Numbered from the stretch's first letter, positions 51,161-63,450 are shown. The stretch is DNA of 64,000 nt from Xenorhabdus kozodoii (GCF_002632875.1 NZ_NJCX01000015.1:51819-115818), one strand, 5' to 3'. The notes: generated from the sequence alone by a model not told the origin. Program-made: numbers and translations.

Positions 51161-52165
51161 ATGTTGAATACGCTGATAGTGGGTGCCAGTGGTTATACCG
51201 GAGCTGAGTTAGCAGCCTATCTGCAACGTCATCCCCATGTCCATCTCTCCGGCTTGATGGTTTCTTCGCAAAGTTCAGATGCGGGAAAATGTTTTTCAGC
51301 ACTTCATCCACAATATAAGGGAGTGCTTGATTTACCCTTACAACCGTTGACTGATGTGATGGAGGCGGCAAAGGGAGTCGATGTGGTCTTCCTCGCTACT
51401 GCCCATGAAGTCAGCCATGATATTGCTCCGGTATTTCTGGAAGCAGGTTGTATCGTGTTCGATTTATCAGGTGCCTATCGCGTACAAAATACACAGTTTT
51501 ATGAAAAATACTACGGGTTTGAACATAAAAACCCTCAGTGGTTGAGGCAAGCTGTTTATGGGTTGGCAGAATGGCAAGCAGAGAAAATCAAGCATGCACA
51601 ATTAATTGCCGTGCCTGGCTGTTACCCTACCGTTTCCCAGCTTGCTTTGAAACCCTTACTTGAACAAAATTTACTAGATACAGCGCAGTGGCCCGTTATC
51701 AATGCGGTCAGTGGTGTCAGTGGCGCTGGCCGAAAGGCATCAATGACCAATAGTTTTTGTGAAGTTAGCTTGCAACCGTATGGTGTTTTTAACCACCGTC
51801 ATCAACCTGAAATCGCGACACATTTGGGGACAGACGTGATTTTTACCCCGCATTTGGGCAATTTTTCCCGCGGGATTCTGGCCACAATGACCTGTAAATT
51901 GAAATCGGGTGTGACAGAGACACACATCAGAGAGGCTTATCAGCAAGCCTATCATGATAAGCCATTAGTACGCTTATACAGCAAAGGACTTCCCGCGTTG
52001 AAAGCGGTTGTTGGGTTGCCATTCTGCGACATTGGTTTTGCTGTCCAGGAGCAGCACCTGATTATCGTCGGTGCCGAGGATAATTTGTTGAAAGGTGCTG
52101 CGGCCCAAGCAGTACAGTGCATGAATATTCGTTTTGGTTATCAAGAAACGCTGGCATTACTTTAA
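51161..52165 (+). CDS. argC: N-acetyl-gamma-glutamyl-phosphate reductase
   Basis: 334 aa. NADP-binding start [16 protein letters not shown], catalytic Cys in [14 protein letters not shown], and the C-terminal substrate region with [18 protein letters not shown]. Third step of arginine synthesis. AAGGTG precedes the ATG. First gene of argCBGH. Confidence 0.97.
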   Translation: MLNTLIVGASGYTGAELAAYLQRHPHVHLSGLMVSSQSSDAGKCFSALHPQYKGVLDLPLQPLTDVMEAAKGVDVVFLATAHEVSHDIAPVFLEAGCIVFDLSGAYRVQNTQFYEKYYGFEHKNPQWLRQAVYGLAEWQAEKIKHAQLIAVPGCYPTVSQLALKPLLEQNLLDTAQWPVINAVSGVSGAGRKASMTNSFCEVSLQPYGVFNHRHQPEIATHLGTDVIFTPHLGNFSRGILATMTCKLKSGVTETHIREAYQQAYHDKPLVRLYSKGLPALKAVVGLPFCDIGFAVQEQHLIIVGAEDNLLKGAAAQAVQCMNIRFGYQETLALL

Positions 52166-52234
52166 GTTCTCATTGATGGGATGCCAAAAAATGAAGAACC
52201 CTACAGAGATTAATACCGACAGAGGATGAATCCG

Positions 52235-53008
52235 ATGGAGCCGTTAGTTATCAAGTTAGGTGGTGTGTTGTTAGACAGCGAAGAAGCGCTGGAGCGGTTA
52301 TTTACTACATTACAGTTATATCGAAAAACACATAAACGTCCGCTAGTGATTGTACACGGCGGTGGCTGTCTGGTTGATGAACTGATGCAGCAATTGCAGA
52401 TGCCGATTTTGAAGAAACAGGGTCTGCGGGTGACGCCAGAGGATCAAATCGACATTATTACAGGAACGTTAGCCGGAACGGCCAATAAGAAATTGCTGGC
52501 ATGGGCAACAAAGTTTCGTTTGCCGGCCATCGGGTTATGCCTGGGGGATGGGGGAACGGTTAAGGTTTCTCAACTGGGTGAAGAATTCGGTCACACTGGA
52601 AAGGCACAGCCAGGAAACGCTGATCTCCTGAAAATTTTGCTGGATGTGGGCTATATACCAATCATCAGCTCAATTGGCATCACTGAACAGGGTGAATTGA
52701 TGAATGTCAATGCCGATCAAGCTGCAACGGCCATTGCACAAGTGCTTAATGCGGATCTGATCTTGTTGTCCGATGTCAGTGGTATTTTGGATGGAAAAGG
52801 GCAAAAAATCCCGGAAGTGACAGCAGAGAAAATCGAGCAGCTTATCGATCAGGGCATTATCACCGACGGCATGATAGTGAAAGTCAATGCGGCGTTAGAG
52901 GCGGCAAAAATACTCGGCCAACCGGTGGATATCGCAAGTTGGCGCCATGCGGATCAGTTGATTGCGTTATTTAATGGCATCCCCATTGGCACACGCATTT
53001 TGGCGTAA
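52235..53008 (+). CDS. argB: Acetylglutamate kinase
   Basis: 257 aa from the ATG at 52235 ([19 protein letters not shown]). AGAGG sits nine bases before it; the ATG at 52226 would place the same site directly against the codon. KLGGVLLD and [12 protein letters not shown] are the phosphate-binding glycine motifs, [11 protein letters not shown] and [10 protein letters not shown] the substrate region. The short, arginine-insensitive enterobacterial form. Second step of arginine synthesis. Confidence 0.97.
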   Translation: MEPLVIKLGGVLLDSEEALERLFTTLQLYRKTHKRPLVIVHGGGCLVDELMQQLQMPILKKQGLRVTPEDQIDIITGTLAGTANKKLLAWATKFRLPAIGLCLGDGGTVKVSQLGEEFGHTGKAQPGNADLLKILLDVGYIPIISSIGITEQGELMNVNADQAATAIAQVLNADLILLSDVSGILDGKGQKIPEVTAEKIEQLIDQGIITDGMIVKVNAALEAAKILGQPVDIASWRHADQLIALFNGIPIGTRILA

Positions 53009-53081
53009 TTCAGTGACAAATTTTAGGCTGAATTGATGGTACGGCCTTTGTGAGATAAACAAAATTAAACAGGTTATCCCT

Positions 53082-54293
53082 ATGACTCAAAATATTAAAA
53101 AAATCGTTCTGGCATATTCCGGTGGTTTGGATACTTCCGCCATTATTCCGTGGTTGAAAGAACATTATGGTAATTGTGAAGTGGTTGCGTTTGTCGCGGA
53201 TGTTGGCCAAAGCCGTGAAGATCTGGATGGTGTAGAGCAGAAAGCATTACTCTCCGGTGCTTCCGAATGCTATGTCGTTGATCTGCGTGAAGAGTTTATC
53301 AAAGAGTATGTTTATCCCGTGCTGAAAACGGGCGCCCTCTATGAAGGCAGTTATCTGCTTGGTACATCAATGGCGCGTCCCATCATTGCCAAGGCACAGG
53401 TTGAATTGGCTTTGAAAGTGGGGGCGGATGCGGTCTCCCATGGCGCAACAGGTAAAGGTAATGATCAGGTTCGGTTTGAAAGCACTTATACCGCGTTGGC
53501 ACCCCATCTGAAAGTTGTTGCCCCGTGGCGGGAATGGGATCTGCGTTCCCGTGAAGCGTTGCTGGATTACTTAAAAGTTCGCAATATCCCGACAACTGCA
53601 ACGTTGGAAAAAATCTATAGTCGTGACGAAAATGCATGGCACATCTCAACCGAAGGCGGGGTTTTGGAAAGCACCTGGAATGCGGCTAATAAGGATTGTT
53701 GGGTGTGGACAGTGGAACCCGAAGAAGCCCCCAATGAACCGGAATATGTCACAGTGACGGTTGAAAAAGGTGAAGTGGTTGGCGTGAATGACCACGCGCT
53801 TTCACCCTATCAGTGCCTGAATGCGTTAAACCGGTTGGGAGCCAAACATGGCATTGGCCGGATCGATATCGTAGAAAACCGTTTGGTCGGCATGAAATCC
53901 CGTGGTTGCTATGAAACCCCAGGAGGAACCCTCATGATGGAAGCGCTGCGTGGCATCGAACAACTGGTTTTGGATCGCGATAGCTTCAAATGGCGTCAAC
54001 AACTGGGACTGGAGATGTCTTATGTTGTCTATGACGGCCGTTGGTTTGCCCCATTGCGCCAATCCATTCAAGCCGCTGCAGAAGTTTTGGCCGCCAATGT
54101 GAGCGGAGAAGTGGCCCTGAAACTTTATAAAGGGCAGGTAACGGCGGTGCAGAAAAAATCAGCCAATAGTCTCTATTCTGAAGCGTTCGCCACTTTTGGA
54201 GAAGACGAGGTTTACGATCATCGTCATGCAGAAGGATTTATTCGCCTCTATTCGCTGTCTTCACGTATTCGTGCACTTAACAGTAAAAAATAG
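53082..54293 (+). CDS. argG: Argininosuccinate synthase (about 400-residue class)
   Basis: 403 aa. The ATP pyrophosphatase P-loop is [32 protein letters not shown] and the citrulline/aspartate-binding [10 protein letters not shown] follow. The length is of the common 400-aa class rather than the 447-aa enzyme of E. coli K-12. It is placed inside the arg operon between argB and argH, while in E. coli argG maps elsewhere. Confidence 0.97.
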   Translation: MTQNIKKIVLAYSGGLDTSAIIPWLKEHYGNCEVVAFVADVGQSREDLDGVEQKALLSGASECYVVDLREEFIKEYVYPVLKTGALYEGSYLLGTSMARPIIAKAQVELALKVGADAVSHGATGKGNDQVRFESTYTALAPHLKVVAPWREWDLRSREALLDYLKVRNIPTTATLEKIYSRDENAWHISTEGGVLESTWNAANKDCWVWTVEPEEAPNEPEYVTVTVEKGEVVGVNDHALSPYQCLNALNRLGAKHGIGRIDIVENRLVGMKSRGCYETPGGTLMMEALRGIEQLVLDRDSFKWRQQLGLEMSYVVYDGRWFAPLRQSIQAAAEVLAANVSGEVALKLYKGQVTAVQKKSANSLYSEAFATFGEDEVYDHRHAEGFIRLYSLSSRIRALNSKK

Positions 54294-54333
54294 TTTTTGG
54301 CTAATCAATGAGATAAAAAACAGGAACGATATT

Positions 54334-55707
54334 ATGGCACTTTGGGGCGGGCGTTTCAGTCAGGAAGCCGATCAGCGGTTCAAGCAATTCAATGATTCAC
54401 TGCGTTTTGATTATCGTCTGGCTCAGCAGGATATTATGGGTTCGGTGGCATGGTCAAAGGCACTGGTTACTGTGGGAGTATTAACTGCCGAAGAGCAACA
54501 AAAGCTGGAGCGGGCGTTAAATGAGCTGCTGGATGAAGTGCGAACCGACCCCAAAGCCATTTTGCAAAGCGATGCGGAAGATATTCACAGTTGGGTCGAA
54601 GGGCAACTGATCACGAAAGTGGGCGATTTAGGGAAAAAACTCCATACGGGACGTAGCCGTAATGATCAGGTTGCGACGGATCTGAAATTATGGTGCAAAG
54701 ATCAGGTTGCCCATATTCTGCAAGCATTGGCCGGGTTGCAACAAGCATTGGTGCTTACGGCTGAAAACAATCAGGATGCGGTAATGCCAGGTTACACCCA
54801 TTTACAACGGGCGCAACCGGTCACTTTTGCCCATTGGTGTTTAGCCTATGTGGAAATGTTGAGTCGTGATGAAAGCCGGTTGCAAGACGCCCTAAGACGG
54901 TTGGATACCAGCCCGTTGGGATGTGGGGCGCTGGCAGGAACGGCTTATGCTATTGATCGGGAGCAACTGGCATCATGGCTAGGCTTTGCCTCGGCGACAC
55001 GCAATAGTCTGGATAGCGTTTCTGATCGCGATCATGTCTTGGAATTACTGTCAGATGCGAGTATCAGTATGATCCATCTTTCACGTTTTGCTGAGGATCT
55101 GATTTTCTTTAATAGCGGAGAGGCCGGATTTGTTGAGCTGTCCGATCGGGTAACGTCTGGCTCTTCCCTGATGCCACAAAAGAAAAACCCGGATGCATTG
55201 GAACTTATCCGTGGCAAATGTGGACGGGTTCAAGGGGCATTAACCGGGATGATGATGACGTTGAAAGGGCTTCCTCTCGCCTACAATAAAGATATGCAAG
55301 AAGATAAGGAAGGCTTGTTTGATGCATTGGATACCTGGTTGGATTGTTTGCACATGGCGATATTGGTATTGGATGGCATTCAGGTAAGGCGCACCCGTTG
55401 CAAGGAAGCAGCAAAACAGGGATATGCGAATGCGACTGAGCTGGCTGATTATCTGGTCGCAAAAGGGGTTCCATTCCGTGAGGCACATCATATTGTGGGT
55501 GAAGTTGTTATTGCGGCAATTGACAAAGGTAAGGCGCTGGAAGAACTTTCTCTGCTTGAATTGCAAAAATTCAGTCAGGTTATTTCTGTGGATGTTTATG
55601 ATGTTTTATCGCTGCAATCCTGCCTGGACAAGCGGCTGGCTAAAGGCGGTGTAGCACAAGGGCAAGTGAAGCAAGCCATTTCTCAGGCCAAGCAGCGGCT
55701 GAGGTAA
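54334..55707 (+). CDS. argH: Argininosuccinate lyase
   Basis: 457 aa from the ATG at 54334 ([19 protein letters not shown]), with AGGAACGATATT before it; the frame is open to 54196, inside argG. The fumarase-superfamily signature [15 protein letters not shown] contains the flexible catalytic loop, and [17 protein letters not shown] carries the active-site His. Last step of arginine synthesis, releasing fumarate. Confidence 0.98.
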   Translation: MALWGGRFSQEADQRFKQFNDSLRFDYRLAQQDIMGSVAWSKALVTVGVLTAEEQQKLERALNELLDEVRTDPKAILQSDAEDIHSWVEGQLITKVGDLGKKLHTGRSRNDQVATDLKLWCKDQVAHILQALAGLQQALVLTAENNQDAVMPGYTHLQRAQPVTFAHWCLAYVEMLSRDESRLQDALRRLDTSPLGCGALAGTAYAIDREQLASWLGFASATRNSLDSVSDRDHVLELLSDASISMIHLSRFAEDLIFFNSGEAGFVELSDRVTSGSSLMPQKKNPDALELIRGKCGRVQGALTGMMMTLKGLPLAYNKDMQEDKEGLFDALDTWLDCLHMAILVLDGIQVRRTRCKEAAKQGYANATELADYLVAKGVPFREAHHIVGEVVIAAIDKGKALEELSLLELQKFSQVISVDVYDVLSLQSCLDKRLAKGGVAQGQVKQAISQAKQRLR

Positions 55708-55805
55708 AAACACTAATAATCACAGGAAGTTGATAGTTTTTTCTCCTCGTGGATATAATGATTTATTGATCAATATATCATTGATATCAAATGCTGAGGT
55801 TGGGA

Positions 55806-56723
55806 ATGAATATCCGCGATCTAGAATACCTTGTAGCACTTGCTGAACATCGTCACTTTCGCCGAGCCGCTGATGCTTGTCATGTCAGCCAACCGACACT
55901 AAGCGGGCAAATCCGCAAACTGGAGGATGAGCTTGGCGTGATGCTGCTGGAACGCACTAGCCGCAAGGTATTGTTTACCCAACAGGGTATGCTGCTAGTG
56001 GAACAGGCCAAAACCGTTTTGAGGGAAGTGAAAGTCTTGCAGGAAATGGCCTCCCTTCAAGGTGAAAGTATGTCTGGGCCGTTGCATATCGGCCTTATTC
56101 CAACAATCGGCCCCTATCTCCTACCCCTTATCATTCCTGAACTGCATAAATTGTTTCCCAAATTGGAAATGTACCTGCATGAGGCTCAAACCCAAAATCT
56201 GTTGGCACAACTGGATAGTGGAAAACTTGACTGCGCCATTTTGGCACTGGTGAAAGAGACCGAAGCCTTTATCGAAGTGCCATTGTTTGAAGAGCCGATG
56301 AAGCTGGCGGTGTATGAAGCGCATAAATGGGCAGGGCGGGACAACATTAAGATGAGTGAGCTATCCGGCGAGAAGTTATTAATGCTGGAAGATGGGCACT
56401 GTTTGCGTGATCAGGCGATGGGATTTTGTTTTCAGGCGGGCGCCAAAGAAGATACCCATTTCAGGGCAACTAGCCTGGAAACATTACGCAATATGGTCGC
56501 TGCGGGCAGTGGTATTACCCTATTACCTGATTTGTCAGTGCCGAGTGAAAGACAGCGGGATGGGGTTTGTTATCTGGAGTGTTACGAGCCGGAACCGAAA
56601 CGATCTGTCATATTGGTGTATCGTCCCGGCTCACCTCTGCGTGGTCGCTATGAGCAATTGGCAGAGGCGATCCGTTCTAAAATGGGCAATTATTTCGAGA
56701 TACCCGGAAAAACATCAAAATAA
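55806..56723 (+). CDS. oxyR: Peroxide-sensing LysR regulator OxyR
   Basis: 305 aa from the ATG at 55806 ([19 protein letters not shown], behind GAGGTTGGGA); an ATG at 55791 is in frame. N-terminal winged helix-turn-helix ([15 protein letters not shown]). The redox pair is intact: C199 in EDGHCLRDQ and C208 in MGFCFQAG, at the same numbers as E. coli. The last nine bases overlap the convergent sthA gene. No OxyS-like RNA was recognised in the 98 bp upstream. Confidence 0.98.
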   Translation: MNIRDLEYLVALAEHRHFRRAADACHVSQPTLSGQIRKLEDELGVMLLERTSRKVLFTQQGMLLVEQAKTVLREVKVLQEMASLQGESMSGPLHIGLIPTIGPYLLPLIIPELHKLFPKLEMYLHEAQTQNLLAQLDSGKLDCAILALVKETEAFIEVPLFEEPMKLAVYEAHKWAGRDNIKMSELSGEKLLMLEDGHCLRDQAMGFCFQAGAKEDTHFRATSLETLRNMVAAGSGITLLPDLSVPSERQRDGVCYLECYEPEPKRSVILVYRPGSPLRGRYEQLAEAIRSKMGNYFEIPGKTSK

Positions 56724-58112
56724 TCGGTTTAGCCCATTGAGTGCTGCAACACGGTAGGCTTCCGCCATTGTGGGATAATTGAAGGTAGTATTAACGAAAT
56801 ATTCGATATTATTGCCTTCACCTTTTTGTTCCATGATGGCCTGACCAATGTGAATGATCTCTGCGGCGCGCTCGCCAAAACAGTGGATACCTAAAATCTG
56901 TTTTGTCTCACGGTGGAACAGGATCTTGAGGCTGCCAACATTCATTCCTGCAATTTGCGCACGTGCCAGGTGCTTGAATTGGGCGCGCCCTACTTCATAA
57001 GGGATTTTCATTGCGGTTAATTGCTGTTCAGTTTTGCCCACTGAACTTATTTCAGGAATGGTATAAATCCCGGTTGGGATATCTTCCACCAGATGTAGAT
57101 TGGCACTGCCGGTCGTCATTGCTTTGGCAGCGATGCGCCCTTGATCATAAGCCGCAGAAGCCAAACTTGGATAGCCAATAACATCACCCACGGCGTAGAT
57201 GTTTTCATTGTTGGTCTGGTAGACACGATTGACTTTCAATAAGCCTCGATTGTCTGTTTCCAGCCCGACATTTTCTAAACCTATCGTGTCCGTATTACCG
57301 GTTCTGCCATTGGCATAGAGCAGGCAATCCGCTTTGACCTTCTTGCCGGATTTCAGGTGAACAATGACACCATCATCAAGACCTTCAATTTTTTCATATT
57401 CTTCATTGTGGCGGATGACCGTGCCACTGTTCCAGAAATGGTAGGAGAGGGCATCAGACATTTCTTGATCAAGAAAAGACAGAAGATGATCACGGGTATT
57501 GATCAAATCCACCTTAACTCCCAATCCGCGGAAAATAGAGGCATATTCACAGCCAATCACGCCGGCACCATAAATAATGACGTGGCGTGGTTCGTGATCC
57601 AGTTGCAGTATGGTATCGCTGTTATAAATACGGGAGTGGGTGAAATCGACATCAGGAGGGCAGTAAGGACGGGAGCCAGTGGCAATGATGATCTTGTCTG
57701 CACTCAGGATATCAACACTATCATCGGGATAACGCACACTGACCCGATGTTCATCAATGAAAGTGGCTTCTCCTGCAAACATTCGACACCGGTTACGTTC
57801 ATAAAACCCTTGGCGCATCTTGGTTTGCTGGTTAATAACGACTTCAGCATGGCGCAGAATTTCTGAAAACGAAGAACGAAGAATGCGGGAGTTATCACTG
57901 TAGAGGGGGTTTTGATTAAATTCGATAATACGACTAACGGCATGGCGGAGTGCTTTCGAGGGGATGGTGCCCCAATGAGTACATCCACCACCGACATTAT
58001 TGTAACGTTCTATAACCGCAATGTTTTTGCCTTGTTTGACCAGCCCCATTGCTGCTCCTTCGCCGCCAGGGCCAGAGCCAATCACAATGGCATCAAAATG
58101 AGTATGTTGCAT
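56715..58112 (-). CDS. sthA: Soluble pyridine nucleotide transhydrogenase
   Basis: 465 aa, flavoprotein disulfide-reductase family. The FAD site is [31 protein letters not shown] replaces the redox CxxxxC of related enzymes with a single Cys, as expected for SthA. The NAD site is [18 protein letters not shown], and the ATG-type [19 protein letters not shown] follows. It transfers hydride between NADPH and NAD+. Convergent overlap with oxyR. Confidence 0.97.
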   Translation of the reverse strand: MQHTHFDAIVIGSGPGGEGAAMGLVKQGKNIAVIERYNNVGGGCTHWGTIPSKALRHAVSRIIEFNQNPLYSDNSRILRSSFSEILRHAEVVINQQTKMRQGFYERNRCRMFAGEATFIDEHRVSVRYPDDSVDILSADKIIIATGSRPYCPPDVDFTHSRIYNSDTILQLDHEPRHVIIYGAGVIGCEYASIFRGLGVKVDLINTRDHLLSFLDQEMSDALSYHFWNSGTVIRHNEEYEKIEGLDDGVIVHLKSGKKVKADCLLYANGRTGNTDTIGLENVGLETDNRGLLKVNRVYQTNNENIYAVGDVIGYPSLASAAYDQGRIAAKAMTTGSANLHLVEDIPTGIYTIPEISSVGKTEQQLTAMKIPYEVGRAQFKHLARAQIAGMNVGSLKILFHRETKQILGIHCFGERAAEIIHIGQAIMEQKGEGNNIEYFVNTTFNYPTMAEAYRVAALNGLNRLF

Positions 58113-58317
58113 AGAGGAAAGACCTGTTTTTTATACAAAATAACAACGCTATATTAACATTACTTGATGTAATAACCCAATCCGCATAAGGTTTTTATCG
58201 CATTGTTTAGAAATAAATCAGGAAAAATTGAATAATATCTTTAAGAGAACAATCACAGCAAACTTAGCAGAATCTGTTATATTTGCCGAATTAGAGGCGA
58301 AATAGATCAGGATTGTT

Positions 58318-58968
58318 GTGAGTAACGTAACCGGCGTTAGAGCAAAACAGAAAGAAAAAACCCGCCGCTCCCTGATTGAGGCGGCATTCAGCCAACTCAG
58401 TGCTGAACGCAGTTTTACCAGCCTGAGCCTACGGGAAGTGGCTCGTGAGGCGGGTATTGCACCGACTTCTTTTTATCGGCATTTTCGCGATGTGGATGAA
58501 CTGGGGCTGACGATGGTGGATGAAAGTGGTTTGATGCTGCGCCAGTTAATGCGTCAGGCACGCCAACGCATTGCCAAAGGTGGCAGTGTCATCCGTACTT
58601 CGGTTTCAACTTTCATGGAATTCATCGGCAACAATCCCAATGCGTTCCGGTTATTGCTGCGTGAACGCTCCGGCACATCGGCTGAATTTCGTGCGGCTGT
58701 AGCACGGGAAATCCAACATTTTATTGCCGAATTGGCAGACTACCTTGAGCAAGCCAGCCATATGCCTCGTCATTTTACGGAAATACAAGCCGAGGCGATG
58801 GTGACAATCGTATTCAGTGCCGGTGCAGAAGCACTCGATATTGATGAAGAAAAAAGGCGTAGCCTTGAAGAGCGTTTGGTTTTACAACTCCGTATGATTT
58901 CCAAAGGTGCTTATCATTGGTGTCGCCGTGAGCAAGAAAAAAACGCTGTCCCTAAAATCCCTGAATAA
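58318..58968 (+). CDS. fabR: TetR-family fatty-acid regulator FabR
   Basis: 216 aa with a GTG start at 58318, CAGG seven bases upstream. The N-terminal TetR helix-turn-helix is [20 protein letters not shown] at about residues 38-57. The ligand domain ([28 protein letters not shown]) is nearly identical to E. coli FabR, which represses fabA and fabB in response to unsaturated acyl thioesters. Divergent from sthA, 22 bp upstream of yijD. Confidence 0.97.
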   Translation: MSNVTGVRAKQKEKTRRSLIEAAFSQLSAERSFTSLSLREVAREAGIAPTSFYRHFRDVDELGLTMVDESGLMLRQLMRQARQRIAKGGSVIRTSVSTFMEFIGNNPNAFRLLLRERSGTSAEFRAAVAREIQHFIAELADYLEQASHMPRHFTEIQAEAMVTIVFSAGAEALDIDEEKRRSLEERLVLQLRMISKGAYHWCRREQEKNAVPKIPE

Positions 58969-58989
58969 TAATGAAAGGAGAATAATACG

Positions 58990-59367
58990 ATGGAACAATA
59001 CCGCCAGGATAAAAGCACAATGTTGCTGGCTCTTATCGTTGGAATGGCAACACACGGAACTTTCTCAGCATTTTTCAATTCCTTTGTCCCTTTTTCTATT
59101 TTCCCGCTGATTACACTGGTACTTTCTCTGTATTGTCTCCATCAACGTTATCTGAATTTTCCAATGGCTGAAGGGTTACCTAAACTGGCCACGGGATGTT
59201 TCTTCTTAGGCATATTTATCTATAGCGCCTTCATTCGGATGGAATATCCGGCCATTGGTTCTAATTTATTTCCTGTCGTTATTGGCACGGTCTTGGTGTT
59301 TTGGATCTACCTAAAGATGAAAAAGCGCAAGCAGCAATCAACGCTCACTTCCGAAAGCCAAAGTTAA
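58990..59367 (+). CDS. yijD: Inner-membrane protein YijD
   Basis: 125 aa, four membrane segments (about 10-30, 35-52, 68-86, 93-110) and a basic C-terminal tail (KMKKRKQQS). It resembles E. coli YijD (119 aa), DUF1422. GAAAGGAGAATAATACG before the ATG is a strong ribosome site. Function unknown; always downstream of fabR in enterobacteria, so probably co-transcribed. Confidence 0.93.
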   Translation: MEQYRQDKSTMLLALIVGMATHGTFSAFFNSFVPFSIFPLITLVLSLYCLHQRYLNFPMAEGLPKLATGCFFLGIFIYSAFIRMEYPAIGSNLFPVVIGTVLVFWIYLKMKKRKQQSTLTSESQS

Positions 59368-59393
59368 TCGCTTTTATCGAAAGCGGTTCAATA

Positions 59394-59428
59394 AAAAACG
59401 CCACAAAATTAACCTCCGTGGCGTTTTT
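59394..59428. terminator. Bidirectional terminator between yijD and trmA
   Basis: Stem AAAAACGCCAC/GTGGCGTTTTT with a 13-base loop and T runs both ways, between convergent genes. Confidence 0.92.
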
Positions 59429-59432
59429 GTTT

Positions 59433-60533
59433 TTAATGACGTTTTTCCAGTAGAACACCGCACTCCATATGGTGGGTATAAGGAAATTGATCAAAGAGGG
59501 CCAGTCTGCTGATTTTGTGGGTTTGCGTCAGCGTTTCCAGATTTTGGCTAAGTGTCTCTGGATTGCAGGAGATATAAAGAATGCGCGGATACGCTTGAAC
59601 CATTTTGACTGTTTTTTCATCCAGACCACTGCGTGGTGGATCAACAAAAATGGTTTCACATTGATAACTGGTTAAATCAATGCCTTGCAGTCGATTGAAC
59701 TCCCGCTCCCCATTCATCGCCTGAGTAAATTCTTCCGCCGACATGCGGATAATCTGTACATTATCAATCTGGTTCGCTGCGATATTAAATTGTGCGGCAG
59801 CCACGGAAGGCTTAGCAATTTCTGTCGCCAATACGCGTTCAAAATTCTGCGCTAGCGCCAGGGAAAAATTACCATTGCCACAATACAGCTCAAGCAAGTC
59901 GCCTTTGGCGCCTTTGGTAATATCAATCGCCCATTCCAACATATGAATATTGATGCTGGCATTCGGTTGTGTGAAGCTATTTTCAACCTGACGGTAAATC
60001 ATCGTCTTACCTGCAACCGGCAATTCTTCATCGATATAGTCATGATCAAGCATGATTTTGGTTTTTGCCGCACGTCCAATAAGTTGGACATCAAATCCTG
60101 CCGCAATGAGTTGGGCACGCAGTGCAGTTGCATGCTCACGCCATTCATCCGCGAGTTTTTTGTGGTAAAGCAGGGAGACAATGATTTTGTTGCTGCGGGT
60201 AGAAAGGTAATCAGCCTGAAACAGTTTGTGGCGTAATACTGGATTGCCTTTTACACCCGCAATGATGGCTTGCATCATATTATTGATTAGCGGGTTGGCA
60301 ACGGGAAATTGATCGATACGGATACGCTGTTTAGTCTGCTGATCAAACATGATGTGGTAGAGGTCATCTTCCTCATGCCAGATACGGAATTCTGCGCGCA
60401 TTCTGTAATGTGATGCAGGGGAACGGAAAACTTCAGGCTCAGGTGCACTAAAGGGGAGCATCATTCCTTTTAGACGATGGACTTTCTCCATCAATTGATT
60501 TTCATAATTTTCCGTTGGCAAAACATTCTGCAT
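59433..60533 (-). CDS. trmA: tRNA (uracil-54-C5) methyltransferase
   Basis: 366 aa from the ATG at 60533 ([19 protein letters not shown]), exactly the E. coli length; the frame is open to 60596. SAM site [33 protein letters not shown], nucleophilic Cys in [15 protein letters not shown], and the general-base Glu in [11 protein letters not shown]. It makes m5U54 (ribothymidine) in tRNA. Confidence 0.97.
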   Translation of the reverse strand: MQNVLPTENYENQLMEKVHRLKGMMLPFSAPEPEVFRSPASHYRMRAEFRIWHEEDDLYHIMFDQQTKQRIRIDQFPVANPLINNMMQAIIAGVKGNPVLRHKLFQADYLSTRSNKIIVSLLYHKKLADEWREHATALRAQLIAAGFDVQLIGRAAKTKIMLDHDYIDEELPVAGKTMIYRQVENSFTQPNASINIHMLEWAIDITKGAKGDLLELYCGNGNFSLALAQNFERVLATEIAKPSVAAAQFNIAANQIDNVQIIRMSAEEFTQAMNGEREFNRLQGIDLTSYQCETIFVDPPRSGLDEKTVKMVQAYPRILYISCNPETLSQNLETLTQTHKISRLALFDQFPYTHHMECGVLLEKRH

Positions 60534-60724
60534 TATCGGGTTCTCGTATGGTCGCGTTAAGAAAAATTTCCGAGCGGCATTGTAGGGCAAGTGCAAAGGA
60601 TGTCCAGTTTTCTGGTTTATCCACTCTTTTTTTGATGGAGAGATACGCTAGACATGCCAAGACCTTCATCTTAGCATGACGCTTTATATAGCCAGATACC
60701 CCACTCATACTGATCAAAAATCTT

Positions 60725-62563
60725 ATGATAAATAAAAAACACTTTCTTCTATTTGTTACTCCCGTAGCGGTATTTTCTGGTTGGAGCCAGTTAGCCATTG
60801 CCGATAATCAAGATACGTTGGTGATTACCGCTAATCGCTTTAGGCAGCCGATTTCTTCAGTTTTGGCGCCAATAACGGTAGTGACTCGTGAAGATATCGA
60901 TCGGTGGCAATCCAGCAACTTAGTGGATGTTTTGCGCCGTTTACCGAGTGTTGATATTGCGCAAAATGGCGGTATGGGACAGCACGCTTCTTTATTTGTT
61001 CGCGGCACAAACTCAAGCCATACCCTGGTGCTGGTGGATGGGATCCGCTTGAACCAGGCAGGCATTACTGGAGCCGCCGATTTTAGCCAGATCCCCATCT
61101 CAATGGTGCAAAAAATAGAGTATATCCGTGGTGCACGCTCTGCTGTATATGGCTCTGATGCCATGGGTGGCGTGATCAATATCATCACAAAACGGGAACA
61201 GCGTGGCACAACACTGAATGTCGGGATCGGTTCGAATGGATACCAGAACTATCATGGTTCGACACAGCAAAAACTCGGTGAGAATACGCTATTAACCACC
61301 GCCGCAGGCTATACCTACACCAAAGGGTTTGATGTGATCGTTGAGGGCAAAACCGGCGGGGATCGTCAGCCAGATCGGGATGGCTTTATGAGTAAGCTGC
61401 TGTGGTTGGAAATAGATCATAAGATAAATGAGCAAATGAGCGGATTTGTCAGAGCCTATGGATTGAATAATCGAACCGCTTACGATGCATGGAGCATCGG
61501 CGATACAGATACCCGCGAACTCTTCAGCCATAACTATGATGCGGGTTTTCAATTTAACCAGGGCATCTATTCTTCTCAATTCATTGCCAGTTACAGCCAT
61601 GTCAAAGACTACAATTATGTTCCCAAACATGGGCGTTATGGCGATAACGCCAGCCTGAGTGATTCAAAGCAATACAATGTGCAATGGGGGAATACGTGGC
61701 AGCTTAGTCATGGTGCAATCAGTAGTGGGATTGATTGGAAAAGAGAATCAGTTGCCGCAGGCTCCAATAACATCCCTGTGCAAAAACAGGTTGATAATGC
61801 GGGACTATATCTCACTGCACAGCAAAAAGTTCAGAATGTCATTTTAGAAGGTGCTGTACGTTCAGATCGCCATTCTGAATATGACTGGAATACGACGGGG
61901 CAAATCGGCCTCGGCTGGGAATTTATTGAGGGTTATCGTTTTATCACTTCGTATGGAACGGCATTTAAGGCTCCGACTTTGAGTCAACTTTATAGTCAAT
62001 GGGGAAATGAAAGCCTTAAACCAGAAAAAAGTCAGCAATGGGAAATTGGACTTGAAGGCTTGACTGGGCCACTTAATTGGCGTCTATCTGCTTATCGTAA
62101 CGATATTGAACAACTGATAAATTTTGCCAATAACCGTTATGAAAACCGTGACAAAGCAAAAATAAAAGGTGTTGAGTGGACAGGAACAATAGACACCGGC
62201 CTATTTCAGCATCAACTCACATTACAGTACATTGACCCGCGTGATGGTAATGGCCAGCCATTGACTCGCAGAGCCAAACAGCAAGTTAAATATCAATTAG
62301 ACTGGGAAGCCTTTAATATCGATTGGGGAGTAACCTATCAATACATCGGTTGGCGTTATGACCAAAACTATAGTACGTATCCGCCAAAAACAGTGAAATT
62401 AGCGGGCGTAAGTCTATGGGATATCAGCGCTTCATTCCCGATCACTGACCACCTGACAATCCGTGCTAGAATAGCTAACCTGTTTGATAAAAATTATGAG
62501 ACAGCCTATGGCTATCGCACCCCAGGTAGAGAGTTCTATCTCACTGGAAGCTATAACTTCTGA
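60725..62563 (+). CDS. btuB: Outer-membrane vitamin B12 receptor
   Basis: 612 aa. Signal peptide (cleavage near LAIA/DN), then the TonB box [10 protein letters not shown], the plug domain ([53 protein letters not shown]) and a 22-strand barrel ending in Phe (LTGSYNF). It imports cobalamin with TonB-ExbBD energy. The upstream region to trmA is only 191 bp and I see no cobalamin riboswitch. It overlaps murI by 56 bp. Confidence 0.96.
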   Translation: MINKKHFLLFVTPVAVFSGWSQLAIADNQDTLVITANRFRQPISSVLAPITVVTREDIDRWQSSNLVDVLRRLPSVDIAQNGGMGQHASLFVRGTNSSHTLVLVDGIRLNQAGITGAADFSQIPISMVQKIEYIRGARSAVYGSDAMGGVINIITKREQRGTTLNVGIGSNGYQNYHGSTQQKLGENTLLTTAAGYTYTKGFDVIVEGKTGGDRQPDRDGFMSKLLWLEIDHKINEQMSGFVRAYGLNNRTAYDAWSIGDTDTRELFSHNYDAGFQFNQGIYSSQFIASYSHVKDYNYVPKHGRYGDNASLSDSKQYNVQWGNTWQLSHGAISSGIDWKRESVAAGSNNIPVQKQVDNAGLYLTAQQKVQNVILEGAVRSDRHSEYDWNTTGQIGLGWEFIEGYRFITSYGTAFKAPTLSQLYSQWGNESLKPEKSQQWEIGLEGLTGPLNWRLSAYRNDIEQLINFANNRYENRDKAKIKGVEWTGTIDTGLFQHQLTLQYIDPRDGNGQPLTRRAKQQVKYQLDWEAFNIDWGVTYQYIGWRYDQNYSTYPPKTVKLAGVSLWDISASFPITDHLTIRARIANLFDKNYETAYGYRTPGREFYLTGSYNF

Positions 62564-63371
62564 TTTAAACAAGACCGCCCGCCCAACAATTCTGGTTTTT
62601 GATTCTGGGGTAGGGGGGTTATCTGTCTATCAAGAGATTCGGCAACTCTTGCCGGATCTCCACTATATATATGCTTTCGATAATGCCGCATTCCCTTACG
62701 GCGAAAAAACGGCGGAAGTGATTGTAGAAAGGGTTGTCCAGGTTGTTGGTACGATCCAGAAAAAACATCCTTTGGCGGTTGTTGTGATTGCTTGCAATAC
62801 TGCCAGTACAGTCAGCTTACCTGCCTTACGTGAACGTTTTTCTTTTCCTGTTGTTGGTGTTGTGCCGGCGATCAAACCTGCTGCGAAACTCACTTGTAAT
62901 CGTGTTGTGGGATTATTGGCGACACGCGCTACAGTGAATCGCGACTATACCAAAGAATTAATTGCAAGGTTTGCGACGGATTGCCAGATATATTCAATCG
63001 GCTCTGCTGAATTGGTCGAATTAGCTGAGCGAAAGTTACATGGCAAGAACGTTCCGCTAAAAGAGTTAGAGAAAATATTGAAACCGTGGTTAAGAATGAA
63101 AGAGCCACCAGATACTGTTATTTTGGGGTGCACCCACTTTCCTCTGATAGCAGAAGAAATTGCCCAGGTTTTACCAGATGGAACAAGATTAATTGATTCA
63201 GGTGCTGCAATTGCCCGCAGAACGGCATGGTTGGTCAAAAATCGGGAAGATTTGTTTTTAACAACATCGGATAACTTGGCTTATTGCACAAAGATCGAAC
63301 CTGGGAATGAAGAACTACTCCCCGGTTTACGCGAATTGGGCTTCTTAACGCTGGAAAAACTACCAACTTAA
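62508..63371 (+). CDS. murI: Glutamate racemase
   Basis: 287 aa from the ATG at 62508 ([16 protein letters not shown]), by analogy with E. coli, whose murI also begins inside the end of btuB; ATGs at 62484 and 62496 are alternatives. [15 protein letters not shown] carries the first active-site Asp/Ser, [15 protein letters not shown] and [14 protein letters not shown] carry the two catalytic cysteines. It supplies D-glutamate for peptidoglycan. The N-terminal extension is the part that in E. coli responds to UDP-MurNAc-Ala. Confidence 0.96.
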   Translation: MAIAPQVESSISLEAITSDLNKTARPTILVFDSGVGGLSVYQEIRQLLPDLHYIYAFDNAAFPYGEKTAEVIVERVVQVVGTIQKKHPLAVVVIACNTASTVSLPALRERFSFPVVGVVPAIKPAAKLTCNRVVGLLATRATVNRDYTKELIARFATDCQIYSIGSAELVELAERKLHGKNVPLKELEKILKPWLRMKEPPDTVILGCTHFPLIAEEIAQVLPDGTRLIDSGAAIARRTAWLVKNREDLFLTTSDNLAYCTKIEPGNEELLPGLRELGFLTLEKLPT

Positions 63372-63422
63372 GTGCAATTTGGCGCAATAGTAATCGGTTG
63401 GTAATTATTTTCAAAAAAACTA

Positions 63423-63450
63423 TTGTCAGCGCCGAAAAACTCCCTATAAT
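63423..63450 (+). promoter_or_regulatory. rRNA operon promoter P1
   Basis: TTGTCA (63423-63428), 16-bp spacer, TATAAT (63445-63450), then the GC-rich discriminator GCGCCACCACTGACC. This is almost the E. coli rrnB P1 core. An AT-rich UP-element-like stretch (TTTCAAAAAAAC) lies just upstream. The 16-bp spacer and GC discriminator are the known basis of stringent and growth-rate control. The rest of the 366-bp murI-16S gap holds P2, the boxA region and the RNase III-type leader. Confidence 0.95.

Noticed and set aside
54196..54333. N-terminal extension of argH into argG.
   Set aside because: The residues are unrelated to the family, and a good ribosome site precedes the ATG at 54334.
55708..55805. 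Possible OxyS small RNA divergent from oxyR.
   Set aside because: Only 98 bp separate argH and oxyR, with no promoter or terminator for a divergent RNA.
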